52,894 bases of DNA, from the NCBI GenBank assembly GCA_902518955.1, contig CABYIR010000007.1:1-52894 (forward strand), written 5' to 3'. Positions 1 to 7,899 of this stretch are shown here, one piece after another. Within the stretch, counting starts at the first letter, position 1. The number at the start of each line of letters is the position of its first letter. This DNA is from an uncultured Pelagibacteraceae bacterium (GTDB lineage: Bacteria; Pseudomonadota; Alphaproteobacteria; Pelagibacterales; AG-422-B15). A program made the position numbers and the translations under genes. The notes under the pieces are model-generated. The model did not search any database. It was not told the origin of the DNA and saw only the letters and a program-made list of their open reading frames with translations.

Positions 1-946
1 CTAATATAATGTTTATTAAATTACCGAATTTTGATTTTACAAGTAATTTAAGTAAGTGATATGTAATGAAATTGAATTTATAAGCACTTAAATATATTAC
101 ATTAAAATAAGAAAGTTCTAACCCAACCGTACCTGATGCTATAAGCGCATATTCAGCTAAAGAAAATGATTTAAATTTTTTTTCTTCATCATTAAATATA
201 ATCATATTAAAATTTAGGGATTTTGATGAAATTATACTTTTAACAATTGGTTGCATTGTTTCAGTTGTGGGAAGAATAAAATCAAACTTATCAATTAAAC
301 TTGAGTTATTAATCGTATCAATAAATATAGGTAATAATCTTTTTACCTCTGATGCCCTACTTCCAGGTAGAATCAAAAAAATTGGTTTAGTAATTGATTC
401 ATCAACCTCATCTAATTTGATTCCTTCAAATTTACTTAAATCTATTTGAGTAATTGGGTGCCCGACAAAAGTTGTAGGTACAGACTCTTTATCAAAAATT
501 TTTTTTTCAAATGGTAAAATTGTCAATAAGTGATCAATACTTCGTTTTACTATCTCAATTCTTTTAGGTCTCCAATTCCATACAGAAGGTGCCACATATT
601 GAATAATCTTTAAGTTGGAATTCTCATTTTTAAGTTTTGAGGCGATTCTTAAATTAAAATCAGGACTATCAATAGTAATTATTAAATCTGGTTTAATTTT
701 TAATATCTTTTTGACTGTTTGTGAGATTATTTTTTTTATTTTAAAAATTTTAGGGATAACTTCTATTAGACCCATAACATTAATATCGGAAATGCTATAA
801 AAGTTTTTGATGTTATGTTTTTCTAATTCTTTTCCTCCAATTCCATATAGTTCAATTGGTTTCAGATAGCTTTTTTTAAGCGCATCCATAAGAGATGCAC
901 CTAAAACATCTCCTGACTCTTCACCTGTAATGATCACTAGTTTCAT
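1..946 (-). CDS. lpxB: Lipid-A-disaccharide synthase LpxB (3' end cut off by window edge)
   Basis: The reverse strand is open from an ATG at 946 down to base 1 with no stop, giving 315 codons. LpxB is a peripheral inner-membrane glycosyltransferase (family GT19) that joins UDP-2,3-diacylglucosamine and lipid X to form the lipid A disaccharide. Visible family motifs are the N-terminal TGEESGD at residues 7-13, the APSVWNWRPKRI block, VGHPI, and LPGSRASEV in the sugar-nucleotide half. The last readable residues (LLVKSKFGNLINIIL) fit the C-terminal part of the family, so roughly 60-70 residues are missing off the left side. It is transcribed divergently from the gene at 998. The identification is firm from the motifs. 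Confidence 0.93.
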   Translation of the reverse strand, partial: MKLVIITGEESGDVLGASLMDALKKSYLKPIELYGIGGKELEKHNIKNFYSISDINVMGLIEVIPKIFKIKKIISQTVKKILKIKPDLIITIDSPDFNLRIASKLKNENSNLKIIQYVAPSVWNWRPKRIEIVKRSIDHLLTILPFEKKIFDKESVPTTFVGHPITQIDLSKFEGIKLDEVDESITKPIFLILPGSRASEVKRLLPIFIDTINNSSLIDKFDFILPTTETMQPIVKSIISSKSLNFNMIIFNDEEKKFKSFSLAEYALIASGTVGLELSYFNVIYLSAYKFNFITYHLLKLLVKSKFGNLINIIL

Positions 947-997
947 TGACTTACTATTTGATTATTAATGAATTGAATGTAATATTATTTTTAAAAT

Positions 998-1579
998 ATG
1001 TCTAAAACAGTTATTTTCTGCTTTGATTTTGGCAGTCCGTATTCTTATATGGCCTACAAATACCTCAATGTAATTGAGGATAAAGCGGCAATAATAGAAA
1101 TGAAGCCTGTACTTGTTGGAGCAATACATAAAGCTACAGGTAATCAGTCGCCAGTGATGATTAAAAATAAGGGTGACTATATGTTTAAAGATCTTAATCG
1201 ATGGTCTAATAAATTAGATGTACCACTCAAAATGAACCCCTATTTTCCAATAATAACTATCCCTCATATGAGAGGAGCAATATTAGCTCAGCAAGAAAAT
1301 ATCTTGAAGTCATACATGGATACAATGTTCAAAGCAATATGGGTAGATTCATTAAATTTGAATGATCAAGAAGTGCTATCTCAAGTTGCAACAGACGCTG
1401 GTTTTGATGCAAACTCATTTTCTGAAGGCATAATGAGTGAAGCAATTAAAGAAAAATTGAAAGAAAATACTCAGTATGCAATTGATAATGGTTCATTTGG
1501 AGTGCCAACTTTCTATTGCAATGACCAAATTTACTGGGGAATTGATAGTATAAAGTTTCTTCTCGACGACTTATCCTAA
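998..1579 (+). CDS. DsbA-family 2-hydroxychromene-2-carboxylate isomerase-like protein
   Basis: A 193-residue thioredoxin-fold protein without a signal peptide. The N-terminus FDFGSPYSY (residues 9-17) is the signature of the HCCA isomerase/kappa-class GST branch of the DsbA superfamily, with Ser13 where oxidoreductases carry Cys. The middle KMNPYFPI and the C-terminal FGVPTFYCNDQIYWG block (cis-Pro loop of the fold) also match. Family members isomerise 2-hydroxychromene-2-carboxylate with glutathione in naphthalene breakdown, but many homologues sit outside such pathways. No aromatic-degradation cluster is visible here, so the real substrate is unknown. It is followed nine bases later by a GNAT gene on the same strand and probably shares its transcript. 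Confidence 0.8.
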   Translation: MSKTVIFCFDFGSPYSYMAYKYLNVIEDKAAIIEMKPVLVGAIHKATGNQSPVMIKNKGDYMFKDLNRWSNKLDVPLKMNPYFPIITIPHMRGAILAQQENILKSYMDTMFKAIWVDSLNLNDQEVLSQVATDAGFDANSFSEGIMSEAIKEKLKENTQYAIDNGSFGVPTFYCNDQIYWGIDSIKFLLDDLS

Positions 1580-1588
1580 ATCTTTTTC

Positions 1589-2062
1589 ATGAATACTCTT
1601 CGATATGCAAGAAATAAAGATGCGGTTGGATTAATTAAATTAATCGATACTTGTTTTAGAGAATATCCAAATTGTATTCTCGATGTTGATAATGAAATGA
1701 CAGAATTGAAAAATATTTATTCATATTTTAAAAAAAAGAATGGATATTTTTGGGTTATAGAAAAGAATAAAAAAATTATTGGCTCCATGGGAGTTGCACC
1801 TTTAAAAAGAAATCTTGAATTACACAAAGTTTACATAACTAAGAAAGAGAGAAGAAAAGGTCTCGCTAGAAAGCTCGTATTAAAAGCTGAAAAATTTGCA
1901 AAAAAAAATAATTTTGAAAAAATTATACTATGGTCAGATACTAGATTTAAAGAAGCACACAGTATGTATTTAAATTTTAATTATAAGAAATTATCCAAAA
2001 CAAGAAGGCTTCATGATATAAGCAAAACGACTGAATTCTATTTTGAAAAAAAACTTAATTAA
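1589..2062 (+). CDS. GNAT-family N-acetyltransferase
   Basis: A 157-residue soluble protein with the GNAT fold. Strand beta-4 (KIIGSMGVAPL, about residues 62-72) leads into the acetyl-CoA pyrophosphate-binding loop RRKGLA at 88-93, followed by the helix ARKLVLKAEKFAKKN. The C-terminal part (HSMYLNFNYKKLSKTRR) is the usual GNAT end motif, where a residue becomes YxxxGF in other members. The substrate cannot be told from sequence. The gene lies nine bases after the isomerase-like gene, and its end overlaps the convergent permease gene by four bases (2059-2062). Confidence 0.75.
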   Translation: MNTLRYARNKDAVGLIKLIDTCFREYPNCILDVDNEMTELKNIYSYFKKKNGYFWVIEKNKKIIGSMGVAPLKRNLELHKVYITKKERRKGLARKLVLKAEKFAKKNNFEKIILWSDTRFKEAHSMYLNFNYKKLSKTRRLHDISKTTEFYFEKKLN

Positions 2063-2739
2063 GCACCAGGAATACTTAATCTATTTTCAGCATATTTTAC
2101 TAATCTTGTAATAATAAAATTGATAAATAAATAGATCGATCCTGCAACTAAAAATATTTCAACAGGTGCATAAGTTTTCGAGATTATTGTTCTAGCAATT
2201 CCGGTAATTTCCATCAGTGTAACAATTGAGATAAGAGAGCTTGCCTTAACCATTAATATTAACTCATTCCCATATGCTGGCAGAGCCTGTCTGATCGTAA
2301 TTGGCATCACTATCCGAAAGAAGAGTGAAATTCTTCCAAGTCCAAGAGCTTTTCCAGACTCAATGTAACCCTGTGATACAGATTGGATTCCTCCTCTTAT
2401 AATTTCAGCAGAATATGCACCGGTGCTGATTGTAAGGGTAATTATTCCACACCAAAAAGGCTCCCTTAAAATTGGCCATAAAAAACTTTCTCTTACAAAA
2501 CTAAATTGACTAATCCCATAATAAACAAAATATAATTGTAGCAATAATGGTGTCCCTCTTATTAAATAAATAAAAGAATAAGCTGGCACACTATAAAGCT
2601 TATTATCTGATATCCTCATGAGGGCGATAATTATAGCTAATCCAAATCCAAGAAGTGTTGATATAAAAACAACTTCAAGAGTAAGGGGTACTCCTTTTAA
2701 AATTTTAAAGAAAGACTCATACATTAATTCAAATCTCAT
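2059..2739 (-). CDS. Polar amino-acid ABC transporter permease (HisM/GlnP type)
   Basis: A 226-residue inner-membrane permease of the His/Glu/Gln/Arg/opine family. Several hydrophobic segments are clear (about 15-40, 50-75, 90-110, 150-175 and 190-215). The EAA-type loop that contacts the ATPase is ESGKALGLGRISLFFRIVMP, and the IRGTPLLLQLYFVYYG segment is typical of the family. It overlaps the preceding permease by four bases (ATGA), which implies translational coupling, and the two should form a heterodimeric pore. The partner binding protein is encoded upstream at 3519-4349. No ATP-binding subunit follows; the next gene is convergent. Confidence 0.88.
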   Translation of the reverse strand: MRFELMYESFFKILKGVPLTLEVVFISTLLGFGLAIIIALMRISDNKLYSVPAYSFIYLIRGTPLLLQLYFVYYGISQFSFVRESFLWPILREPFWCGIITLTISTGAYSAEIIRGGIQSVSQGYIESGKALGLGRISLFFRIVMPITIRQALPAYGNELILMVKASSLISIVTLMEITGIARTIISKTYAPVEIFLVAGSIYLFINFIITRLVKYAENRLSIPGA

Positions 2740-3449
2740 GAGATTTTCCTTTTAATAAAACCACGTGAATATCTTATTTCTGCCTTATCAAAGGCTATAT
2801 TTGAAACTCTCGTAATAATTAAATATAAAATTATTGCGATTGTATAAAATATAAATGGCTCATGTGTAGAGCCAGAAGCAATTCTTGATTGCCGCATAAT
2901 CTCAACTAATCCCGTTACACTGATTAATGCCGTATCTTTAAGAGTAATCTGCCATACATTTCCTATCCCAGGCAGTGCAAGTCTAGCGACCTGAGGAAAA
3001 ATAATTTTCTGATATAGTTTAAAGCCTTTCAAACCCAAAGCACTTCCAGTCTCAAATTGTGAGCGAGGAATAGCATTTACAGCGCCCCTAATTACTTCAG
3101 TGGAGTATGCTCCTGATATTGCGCCAACAGCTAAAGTGCCAATTACAAATGGCTGAAGCTCTATATAGCCAAAGTATCCAAAAATTTTAGCAACATACAT
3201 GACTGCACTTCCACCACCAAAAAATAAAAGATAAATTACTAATAACTCAGGCACGCCTCTAATTATTGTTGTATAGAATTCAGCAATTAAATTTAGAACT
3301 CTTATTGATGAAAGTTTAAAACCTGCAAAAATAATTCCAATTACAAGTCCCAAGAGAATAGATGAAATACTTACGGCTACGGTCCAAAATGCTCCCATGA
3401 GCATTTCGTCACCCCACCCTGCGTCTCCAAATGAAATTGCTTCAAGCAT
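2736..3449 (-). CDS. Polar amino-acid ABC transporter permease (HisQ/GlnP type)
   Basis: A 237-residue inner-membrane permease, sister of the downstream gene. It has the family N-terminal AFWTVAVSISSILLGLVIG segment, IIRGVPELLVIYLLFFGG, and the ATPase-contact loop ETGSALGLKGFKLYQKIIFP. It starts 69 bases after the stop of the binding-protein gene, beyond an intrinsic terminator at 3462-3495, so its expression probably depends on read-through. Substrate class (basic or polar amino acids) is inferred from the family and the linked binding protein. Confidence 0.88.
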   Translation of the reverse strand: MLEAISFGDAGWGDEMLMGAFWTVAVSISSILLGLVIGIIFAGFKLSSIRVLNLIAEFYTTIIRGVPELLVIYLLFFGGGSAVMYVAKIFGYFGYIELQPFVIGTLAVGAISGAYSTEVIRGAVNAIPRSQFETGSALGLKGFKLYQKIIFPQVARLALPGIGNVWQITLKDTALISVTGLVEIMRQSRIASGSTHEPFIFYTIAIILYLIITRVSNIAFDKAEIRYSRGFIKRKIS

Positions 3450-3461
3450 TTATATTATAAA

Positions 3462-3495
3462 AAAACGGCTGAAATTTAAAAAAATCAGCCGTTTT
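3462..3495 (-). terminator. Intrinsic terminator between binding protein and permease genes
   Basis: A perfect 11-bp inverted repeat (arms 3462-3472 and 3485-3495, core ACGGCTGA/TCAGCCGT) encloses a 12-base loop. On the minus strand the stem ends in a run of seven T (3459-3465), giving a canonical Rho-independent terminator. Placed between a solute-binding gene and its permeases, it would make the binding protein more abundant than the membrane parts, a common arrangement in ABC importers. Confidence 0.85.
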
Positions 3496-3518
3496 AATAT
3501 TATTAATAGAAGTAGTGA

Positions 3519-4349
3519 TTATGGAGCGAGATCTTTACCAAACCACTGCATAGAGATTTTAGTAATTGTTCCATCTGCAGATGCGTCAGCAATTGCTTTA
3601 TCAAACATTACTTTAAGATCTGCGTCACTTTGTCTAATGCCAGCACCAACACCTTCACCTAATGGTCCACCAAATACATTTGGTCCAAATGTTACAACAT
3701 TTGCTCCACCAGCTGTTCCCATAAATGCTTCAGCAGTTCCAACGTCACATAGCATCGCATCAATTCGCCCAGCAGCTAAGTCAAGGTTCATTTCGTCTTG
3801 AGTTGGATAGATCTTTAAATCTGTATCCAAATAAGAGTTTGCAAAATCTTCATGAATAGTTGCAACAGTAACGCCTAACTTTGCTCCTTTTAATGCATTG
3901 TTAAGAGAACTAATTGTTCCTACTGTTGCACTTCCATCATCATCTAAATTAAGATTCTTAGCAGAAGAAAATGTACTAAGAGGTGAGCTGTTTAATGTAA
4001 AAAATCTTGCGGGCTCTGTCATATAAGCTTTAGAAAAACTGATAGTTTTCTTTCTCTCATCAGTGACAGACATTCCAGCCATAATTACATCATACTTTCC
4101 TTGAGTTAGAGCTGGAATAATTCCATCCCAATCTTGTTGTACAAATGTGCATTCAGCATTCATTCTTTTGCATAAATCATTTGCTAAATCAATTTCAGCG
4201 CCGACAATATTGCCAGCCGAATCTGTAAAGTTCCAAGGCTCATAGGCGCCTTCAGTGCCAATTCTAATTTTTGACCAATCCCCAGCAATTGCTATCGTTG
4301 ATGAAATAGCCAAAATTAGAGAAATAAATATTAAGTTAATTTTTTTCAC
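3519..4349 (-). CDS. Periplasmic amino-acid-binding protein of an ABC importer
   Basis: A 276-residue type II solute-binding protein. Residues 1-22 are a Sec signal peptide (Lys-Lys, hydrophobic core, AIA before the predicted cut ahead of GDWSK). The mature start IRIGTEGAYEPWNFTDSAG, the helix DLANDLCKRM, and DWDGIIPALTQGKYDVIMAG are characteristic of the ArgT/HisJ/AotJ group that binds Arg, Lys, ornithine or His. Cys pairs near residues 59 and 66 could form the HisJ-type disulphide. It is probably the most highly expressed gene of this importer, because a terminator follows it. The exact ligand is not decidable by eye. Confidence 0.9.
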   Translation of the reverse strand: MKKINLIFISLILAISSTIAIAGDWSKIRIGTEGAYEPWNFTDSAGNIVGAEIDLANDLCKRMNAECTFVQQDWDGIIPALTQGKYDVIMAGMSVTDERKKTISFSKAYMTEPARFFTLNSSPLSTFSSAKNLNLDDDGSATVGTISSLNNALKGAKLGVTVATIHEDFANSYLDTDLKIYPTQDEMNLDLAAGRIDAMLCDVGTAEAFMGTAGGANVVTFGPNVFGGPLGEGVGAGIRQSDADLKVMFDKAIADASADGTITKISMQWFGKDLAP

Positions 4350-4434
4350 TACTTTCCTCCATTAATATTGAGGACATAGGTTCACCTATATTGAGAAATT
4401 TCGCAAGAAAAATTTAATGTTTTCTGGGATTTAA

Positions 4435-4662
4435 TTACTTAGATGATTTATTCCAGAGATATATAATTATAGCTATCGAGATCAATCCTACCACTCCCGC
4501 ATTACCAAGATCTTGAATTAATCCAACTAAGTTATCAATTATATTTTGCCCAAGAAAAGGCGTAGAAGGACCAAAAAGTAGTTCCAATATTATCGCGATT
4601 GCAATTAAAAGTAAGCCAAAGTCGATGATTTCCCTCATTATTTGTTTAATCTTCGATATCAT
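4435..4662 (-). CDS. Small two-helix membrane protein, paralogue B
   Basis: A 75-residue, almost wholly hydrophobic protein. A short basic N-terminus leads into helix 1 (about 15-30), a turn with PFLGQ, an amphipathic middle, then helix 2 starting at LGNAGVVGL (about 52-70) and a basic tail NKSSK. It shares the layout and the PF-G / LGNAG-VGL motifs with the gene just upstream (4721-4936), so the two are tandem paralogues. A good Shine-Dalgarno (AGGAGG, about 4671-4676) lies before the start. I do not recognise a named family and infer no function beyond membrane location. Confidence 0.72.
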   Translation of the reverse strand: MISKIKQIMREIIDFGLLLIAIAIILELLFGPSTPFLGQNIIDNLVGLIQDLGNAGVVGLISIAIIIYLWNKSSK

Positions 4663-4686
4663 TTAATAGCCTCCTGTATAAATTTA

Positions 4687-4711
4687 TCTTCCCCTCTAAC
4701 CGAGGGGAAGA
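4687..4711 (-). terminator. Strong hairpin between the two small membrane-protein genes
   Basis: A perfect 10-bp stem (arms 4687-4696 and 4702-4711, core TTCCCCTC/GAGGGGAA) with a five-base loop. No proper T-run follows on the minus strand (it continues GATAAATTTATA). It may be a partial terminator or a 3'-end stabiliser that lets the first gene be expressed more than the second. Confidence 0.55.
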
Positions 4712-4720
4712 CTGGATAGT

Positions 4721-4936
4721 TTAATCTCTAAACAACCATAAGATTACGCCAACTGCCACGAGGCCAACAATGCCTGCATTACCTAGTTGACCAACTAGAG
4801 AAATTATGTTGCCAGCGATATTGCCAACAAATGGTATACTTCCACCACTCAATAAGCCAACAACAATTCCAAGAGCTAGCAAAGCTAATCCTAAGCTTGT
4901 TAACCCTTTTATTGCGTTCTCTGCATTCTTAATCAT
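4721..4936 (-). CDS. Small two-helix membrane protein, paralogue A
   Basis: A 71-residue hydrophobic protein with helix 1 at about 12-30, a glycine-rich turn with SIPFVGN, and helix 2 beginning LGNAGIVGLVAVG (about 51-68), ending in RD. The charged N-terminal stretch MIKNAENAIKG and its strong Shine-Dalgarno (GGAGGAAATG before ATG) suggest high expression. It is the first gene of a pair with the 4435-4662 paralogue and is preceded by about 210 bases of very AT-rich non-coding DNA. Function unknown; two-helix hairpin insertion in the membrane is an inference from hydrophobicity only. Confidence 0.75.
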   Translation of the reverse strand: MIKNAENAIKGLTSLGLALLALGIVVGLLSGGSIPFVGNIAGNIISLVGQLGNAGIVGLVAVGVILWLFRD

Positions 4937-5149
4937 AACATTTCCTCCGGTTATGTTTTTAAGGCACTATATGTTGTGCTAAATGAACTTTATCCTCAAA
5001 ATATAGATATACATAATTTTTATTTATATCTATCTTATTGATAATATTAAATAAATTTATTTTTTAGCAATTATGTTGCACTTTTAACACTTAAAAAAGA
5101 TTTAAATTTGTTCAATTCTAATATTTTGATTCTCTACAAAAAAAAGTTT

Positions 5150-6691
5150 TTATCTTATGCTTATGAAGAATAATTTTCTCATTAAGTCCTCACATATTAT
5201 CTCTAGAGAATTGTCATTGTCACTTACTCCAAAAATCTTTCTATCTGGACGAATAATAAAAGAATGATTTTTAAAGCTTTCTTTTATAAACGTATCTTCA
5301 CACGCTATACTAGTAGTATCATAAATTTTGACATTAATTTCATCTAAAAATCTTATAATTTTTTTTGAAAAATTGTATTTACCAGCAGTAAAAATACAAA
5401 AATCTAACCCTAATAGATCATCAAATAAAACTCGCTTCTTATCGATAGTCATATAAAAATTTGGCATCGATAAATTAAAAGATCTTGTAATATCTGAGTC
5501 ATAAAAGAGTTTTTTATTTTTCTCAGCACCCTCTAATGAATTTCTAGAATCCTTAAAGGCTTGAATTCGTGCTTCAGGTGGTACTGACTCTTCTATGGGT
5601 ATATTTTTTTTAAATGAAATAGCAATTGAGTCAATTAGCTGCCCCATTGCTAAAGATGATGAAATTGTTTCTTTAGCAACGGGTTCACGTTCAGCGTTAT
5701 AAGATAATAAGATATCAGGCTTACATTTGTTCTTTAGGACAAGATTGAGCTTCCAACATAAATTATTTATATCCCTAATTTCAGAGTTTAAAGACTGGTA
5801 TCCAAATGGTGGAAGCTGATATGCTGCTCCACCTAATAAAATTGTTTTATTCTTTAGCCAGTTCTTTGAGCATTCAGCTTTAAATCTATAAATATCTCTT
5901 CTGTTTATCCAATAAGCATTTTTATCAATATATTTTTTTAACAAAGAAAAAATTTTTTTATCTTGCAGCATTTCATTTCTATTTTCTCCTGGTAATAATT
6001 GAAATTCCCATCTGTACCTTTTATTTGATAGATAAGTAAAGGATGTTGGTCTTTCAAAATCACAAATTTGCCTAATAGTATTGTTCATTAAACTTTTATT
6101 TTTTGTATTAATTTCAACAATCAACCAATCCTTGTTATACTTAAGGTCCTCAGAAGGTATCTTTAACTTTTTGCGAATAGAACTATTTACACCATCACAA
6201 GCAAGCAAATAATTTGACCCTATTTCAATTAATTTATTTTTACTAATATCTTTACATTTTACTGAAATTTTATCTTCCTCTTCTTTAAAAAATATAAGTT
6301 CATGTTGAAGGTAGAGATCTATGAGATCTGACTCCGTAATTTTTTTTCTTAGAGCAACTTCTAGATCTGGCTGATAAAAAGTAGATATGTTTGGATATCC
6401 ATCTAAAGTTTCCTTATTAATACTTCGCTGAATTATTTTTCCATCGGGTAACGTATAGTCCAAAAATTCAGGAGTATTAAATAAATTTTTTATCTCACTA
6501 TAAATATTTATTGCATTCGTAAACCGTAAGCTTTGTCCATCAACTACAGAAGATCTGGGCATTGGGTTTACATCTTTTTTTCTTTCAATGATTGCAGTTT
6601 TGACTCCTAATTTTGATAAAAGAAGCCCACATAATTGACCTAATAGACCATACCCAACAATTATAACTTCATACTCATTTTTTAGAGCCAT
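5150..6691 (-). CDS. FAD-dependent aromatic-ring monooxygenase-like protein (PheA/TfdB/MhpA family)
   Basis: A 513-residue class A flavoprotein hydroxylase homologue. The N-terminal Rossmann motif GYGLLG (residues 13-18) ends in an acidic residue at the second strand (IIER). The DG motif is ACDGVNSSIR (164-173). The usual GD motif (GDAAHxxPPFGxQGxN) appears as GGAAYQLPPFGYQSLN (287-302), so the Asp that normally contacts the FAD ribityl chain is Gly288. The C-terminal thioredoxin-like extension typical of the group is present in divergent form. Family members hydroxylate phenolic substrates with NAD(P)H and O2; with the altered GD motif, activity here is uncertain. It is divergent from the amidinotransferase gene, with 96 bases between them. 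Confidence 0.8.
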   Translation of the reverse strand: MALKNEYEVIIVGYGLLGQLCGLLLSKLGVKTAIIERKKDVNPMPRSSVVDGQSLRFTNAINIYSEIKNLFNTPEFLDYTLPDGKIIQRSINKETLDGYPNISTFYQPDLEVALRKKITESDLIDLYLQHELIFFKEEEDKISVKCKDISKNKLIEIGSNYLLACDGVNSSIRKKLKIPSEDLKYNKDWLIVEINTKNKSLMNNTIRQICDFERPTSFTYLSNKRYRWEFQLLPGENRNEMLQDKKIFSLLKKYIDKNAYWINRRDIYRFKAECSKNWLKNKTILLGGAAYQLPPFGYQSLNSEIRDINNLCWKLNLVLKNKCKPDILLSYNAEREPVAKETISSSLAMGQLIDSIAISFKKNIPIEESVPPEARIQAFKDSRNSLEGAEKNKKLFYDSDITRSFNLSMPNFYMTIDKKRVLFDDLLGLDFCIFTAGKYNFSKKIIRFLDEINVKIYDTTSIACEDTFIKESFKNHSFIIRPDRKIFGVSDNDNSLEIICEDLMRKLFFISIR

Positions 6692-6727
6692 AATTCTCTC
6701 TACCTAAATATAGATTGATGTTAGTGC

Positions 6728-6756
6728 TTGACTTCTACTTTTAATTTAGCTTCAAT
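6728..6756 (+). promoter_or_regulatory. Candidate sigma-70 promoter for the amidinotransferase operon
   Basis: A -35 box TTGACT (6728-6733) lies 17 bases before a -10-like TTCAAT (6751-6756), about 31 bases upstream of the ATG at 6788. The -35 matches five of six consensus bases and the -10 four of six. In AT-rich DNA such matches can arise by chance. Confidence 0.4.
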
Positions 6757-6787
6757 TCAATAAAATTTATTTTCAGATTAAATTTAT

Positions 6788-7894
6788 ATGACAAAAATTG
6801 TTAATTCTTGGAATGAATGGGATCCCCTTAAGCACGTTATATTAGGTAGAGCCGATAACTGCTGTATTCCTCCTCCTGAACCAGCTACAGATCCTAAAAT
6901 ACCGGAAGATTCTGACATGCAGGGCGTGCATGGCCCTCGAAGTGAAGAGTCTATTACAAAAGCAAATATACAATTAGATAATTTTGCAAAGATATTAGAA
7001 AATAGAGGTATAAAAGTTGATAGACCTACTCCATTAAATTTTAATCAGAAAATTTCTACTCCTGATTGGGAAAATGACTCTATGTTTGGCTGCATGCCTC
7101 CACGTGATGTAATTTTAACACTTGGAAATGAAATGCTTGAAGCAACAATGTCTTACAGATCTAGATGGTTTGAGTATCTTTGTTACAGACCATTACTGGA
7201 AAAATATTATGATTTAGATCCTGATATGAAAATGGAGTCTGCGCCAAAACCAAGACTGACAGATGATAGTTACAGAAAACACTATCTTAATAGCGAAATT
7301 ACTTTAGAGGAGAGATTAAACATGGTTGCAAAAAGAGAATTTGTAACCACAGAAAAAGAAATTTTATTTGATGCAGCTGATATTTTAAGAATGGGTAAAG
7401 ATTTATTTGTTCAGCATGGCTTTACAACGAATTTGAAAGGCAGTAATTGGCTTAGAAGACATTTTAAAGATCATAGAGTACATACGTTAAACTTTCCTGG
7501 AGATCCATATCCAATTCATATTGACGCTACGTTCACTCCATTAAAACCTGGTTTAATTATCAATAATCCAACAAGACGCCTTCCAGAAGAACAGAAGAAA
7601 ATATTTGAGAGAAATGACTGGGAAGTTATTGATGCTGCACAGCCAGCTTATAACGAACCTCCTCCATTATGCTATTCTAGTATTTGGTTAAGTATGAATG
7701 TCTTAGTTGTTGATCCAAAGACAGTATGTGTAGAAGAAAGTGAAGTTTATCAGTGTGATCAGATAAATAAACTTGGATTTGAGGTAATTCCTGTTCCATT
7801 TAGAGACGCTTATCCATTTGGTGGCGCTCTTCATTGTGCAACAACTGATGTTTATAGGGAAGGAAATATGGAAGACTATTTTCCTAATCAATAA
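6788..7894 (+). CDS. Glycine/inosamine-type amidinotransferase (AGAT family)
   Basis: A 368-residue cytosolic enzyme of the guanidino-modifying fold. These enzymes move the amidino group of arginine to an amine acceptor via a Cys-amidino intermediate, releasing ornithine. All three catalytic residues are seen by comparison with human AGAT (D254/H303/C407): Asp195 in FDAADILRMGKDLF, His244 in PIHIDATF, and Cys350 in GGALHCATTDVYREG. The spacing from Asp to His (49 residues) is the same as in the human enzyme, and KWLSMNV-like text (IWLSMNVLVVD) is also kept. Acceptors in the family include glycine, inosamine-phosphate, lysine and 4-aminobutyrate; the one used here is unknown. The gene is five bases from the next one, so they are surely co-transcribed. 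Confidence 0.9.
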   Translation: MTKIVNSWNEWDPLKHVILGRADNCCIPPPEPATDPKIPEDSDMQGVHGPRSEESITKANIQLDNFAKILENRGIKVDRPTPLNFNQKISTPDWENDSMFGCMPPRDVILTLGNEMLEATMSYRSRWFEYLCYRPLLEKYYDLDPDMKMESAPKPRLTDDSYRKHYLNSEITLEERLNMVAKREFVTTEKEILFDAADILRMGKDLFVQHGFTTNLKGSNWLRRHFKDHRVHTLNFPGDPYPIHIDATFTPLKPGLIINNPTRRLPEEQKKIFERNDWEVIDAAQPAYNEPPPLCYSSIWLSMNVLVVDPKTVCVEESEVYQCDQINKLGFEVIPVPFRDAYPFGGALHCATTDVYREGNMEDYFPNQ

Positions 7895-7899
7895 TTTAA

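Noticed and set aside
3397-3801. A 134-codon forward frame opposite the binding-protein gene
   Set aside because: It is antisense to a clear solute-binding protein and a terminator, with Ser/Pro/Ala-rich translation typical of a shadow frame.
4376-4389. Palindrome ATAGGT-TC-ACCTAT upstream of the binding-protein gene as an operator
   Set aside because: It is a single short palindrome in AT-rich DNA with no regulator gene nearby; not enough to call a site, although ATATTGAG flanks it on both sides.
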